Origin: CAZSDU01 sp964605775
GTDB taxonomy: Bacteria > Bacteroidota > Bacteroidia > Bacteroidales > FEN-979
Direction of reading: 5' to 3'
Length of the DNA: 64,000 bases
Assembly (NCBI GenBank): GCA_964605775.1
Contig: CAZSDU010000010.1
Span: 1 to 64,000 of the forward strand
How positions within the stretch are numbered: the stretch's first letter is position 1; each line of letters opens with the position of its first letter. A program made the position numbers and the translations under genes. Below are positions 63,343 through 64,000 of this stretch, piece after piece. The notes below the pieces were generated by a model. The model saw only the letters and a program-made list of their open reading frames with translations, searched no databases and was not told the origin of the DNA.

Positions 63343-64000
63343 TTATCCCAGGCTTTGTTGATAAAATCCCATCAATTTTTCGATGATTTTCTTTTTGTTG
63401 TAACCTTTTTCGACAAGCTTTCGAGCATGATTCCCGATTTTTTCACAGGTTTCTCTGTCGCTGATGCAAACAGAAATCATTTCGAAAAATTCACAGGGTA
63501 AATTGGCGATGAGCAGATCCTGATGGTTGGTATAATGGATTCCCTCGGCTCCAAGGCTGGTCGTGATAACGGTTTTCCCCGCAGCCATGGCTTCAATGAT
63601 CTTGATCCTGATACCGCTTCCTGAGAAGAGGGGAACCACCATAATGGCTTTGGACTGAATGAAATCAATGGCCTGTTCCACTTCTCCCAGAATAACAACA
63701 TTGGGCTGCTCCAGTTTCAGCATCCATTCCGGCATCTCCCTTCCGGCCAGGTAATATTTTAATTCGGGAAATTGTTTATGCACATCCGGCCACACATTGA
63801 TCAAGAACCATCGTATGCCTTCCTGGTTGGGAATCCAGTTCATGGACCCCAGGGTGAACAGCGAAGGGAATTCTGATGTTCCCGAACCCTTCTGGTATTT
63901 CCCCGGATCAATTCCGAAAGGAATATCGGTAACCGCTACCTGACTGAACGGGAAGGAAGTCTGAATGACAGATCTGAAAAAATCAGCATCAGTCGGTGTG
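63343..64000 (-). CDS. Glycosyltransferase, C-terminal part (5' end beyond window)
   Basis: The minus-strand frame is open from the stop at 63343 to the window edge (219 codons). Present: VAVTDIPFGIDPGKYQ, LFTLGSMNWIPNQEGIRWFL, and the GT-B donor site VVPLFSGSGIRIKIIEAMAAGK with SLGAEGI. The N-terminal acceptor half lies outside. It probably forms an operon with the glycosyltransferase at 62147. Confidence 0.85.
   Translation of the reverse strand, partial: TPTDADFFRSVIQTSFPFSQVAVTDIPFGIDPGKYQKGSGTSEFPSLFTLGSMNWIPNQEGIRWFLINVWPDVHKQFPELKYYLAGREMPEWMLKLEQPNVVILGEVEQAIDFIQSKAIMVVPLFSGSGIRIKIIEAMAAGKTVITTSLGAEGIHYTNHQDLLIANLPCEFFEMISVCISDRETCEKIGNHARKLVEKGYNKKKIIEKLMGFYQQSLG

Overview
The window looks like a chromosomal segment of an anaerobic or facultative member of the Bacteroidota, most likely Bacteroidales. 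The evidence is: secreted proteins with both kinds of type IX secretion C-terminal signal; a SusC/SusD pair; a sphingolipid (ceramide) gene trio headed by serine palmitoyltransferase; the Bat aerotolerance operon; families largely restricted to Bacteroidota (DUF4783, DUF4296, short IorA); and many start regions preceded by the Bacteroidota promoter core TAnnTTTG. I see no transposase, integrase, prophage or CRISPR array. No stretch over 300 bases lacks a gene.

Layout. 1-53 is a pure C run, probably an assembly or sequencing artefact, running into a truncated FG-GAP repeat protein (minus strand). 1.5-4.4 kb holds a sigma-54-type response regulator without a DNA-binding domain and a frameshifted type-B T9SS protein. 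4.5-4.9 kb is tmRNA (ssrA, minus). 4.9-11.7 kb holds a methyltransferase, gpsA with a TPR/PAS histidine kinase, a glycosyltransferase and a polysaccharide flippase. 11.6-14.4 kb holds a YihY protein, nadC and a DUF4783 protein, divergent from rlmH. 14.5-23.2 kb is the complete eight-gene moxR-DUF58-bat operon. 23.4-27.8 kb has two type-A T9SS substrates. 27.8-34 kb holds pyrE, a Nudix protein, tRNA-Glu, a hybrid sensor kinase, a Ycf48-like lipoprotein and two unrecognised genes. 34.2-40 kb holds pssA, lptB, kdsD, recQ, an OmpH-like protein and a DUF4296 lipoprotein. 40-44 kb is a minus-strand operon of a TonB-dependent receptor, deoC and two small envelope genes. 44.2-49.9 kb holds iorA-iorB and then spt-acyltransferase-reductase for ceramide synthesis. 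50-55 kb is susD/susC. 55.2-64 kb holds small membrane proteins, a histidine ammonia-lyase with a Cys in the MIO triad, hisS, a WbuC-type cupin, ettA and two glycosyltransferases.

How the genes work together. Much of the content serves the cell envelope: phosphatidylserine synthesis, glycerol-3-phosphate supply, LPS export and Kdo precursor, ceramide, glycan assembly and flipping, outer-membrane receptors and T9SS cargo. The Bat operon is a periplasmic/inner-membrane von Willebrand factor A and TPR system driven by a MoxR ATPase.

The most unusual layer is small repeats at gene junctions. A 35-bp palindromic unit is present exactly three times (105 bp) inside the batD signal-peptide coding region, and removing it restores a normal signal peptide in frame. 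Two G-rich palindromes have right arms that fit the G-quadruplex rule. 7-8 bp satellites abut or enter several genes and supply the termini of some proteins. I found no clearly new multi-gene system; the best leads are the repeat insertion in batD, the Cys-type MIO lyase and the ceramide trio.
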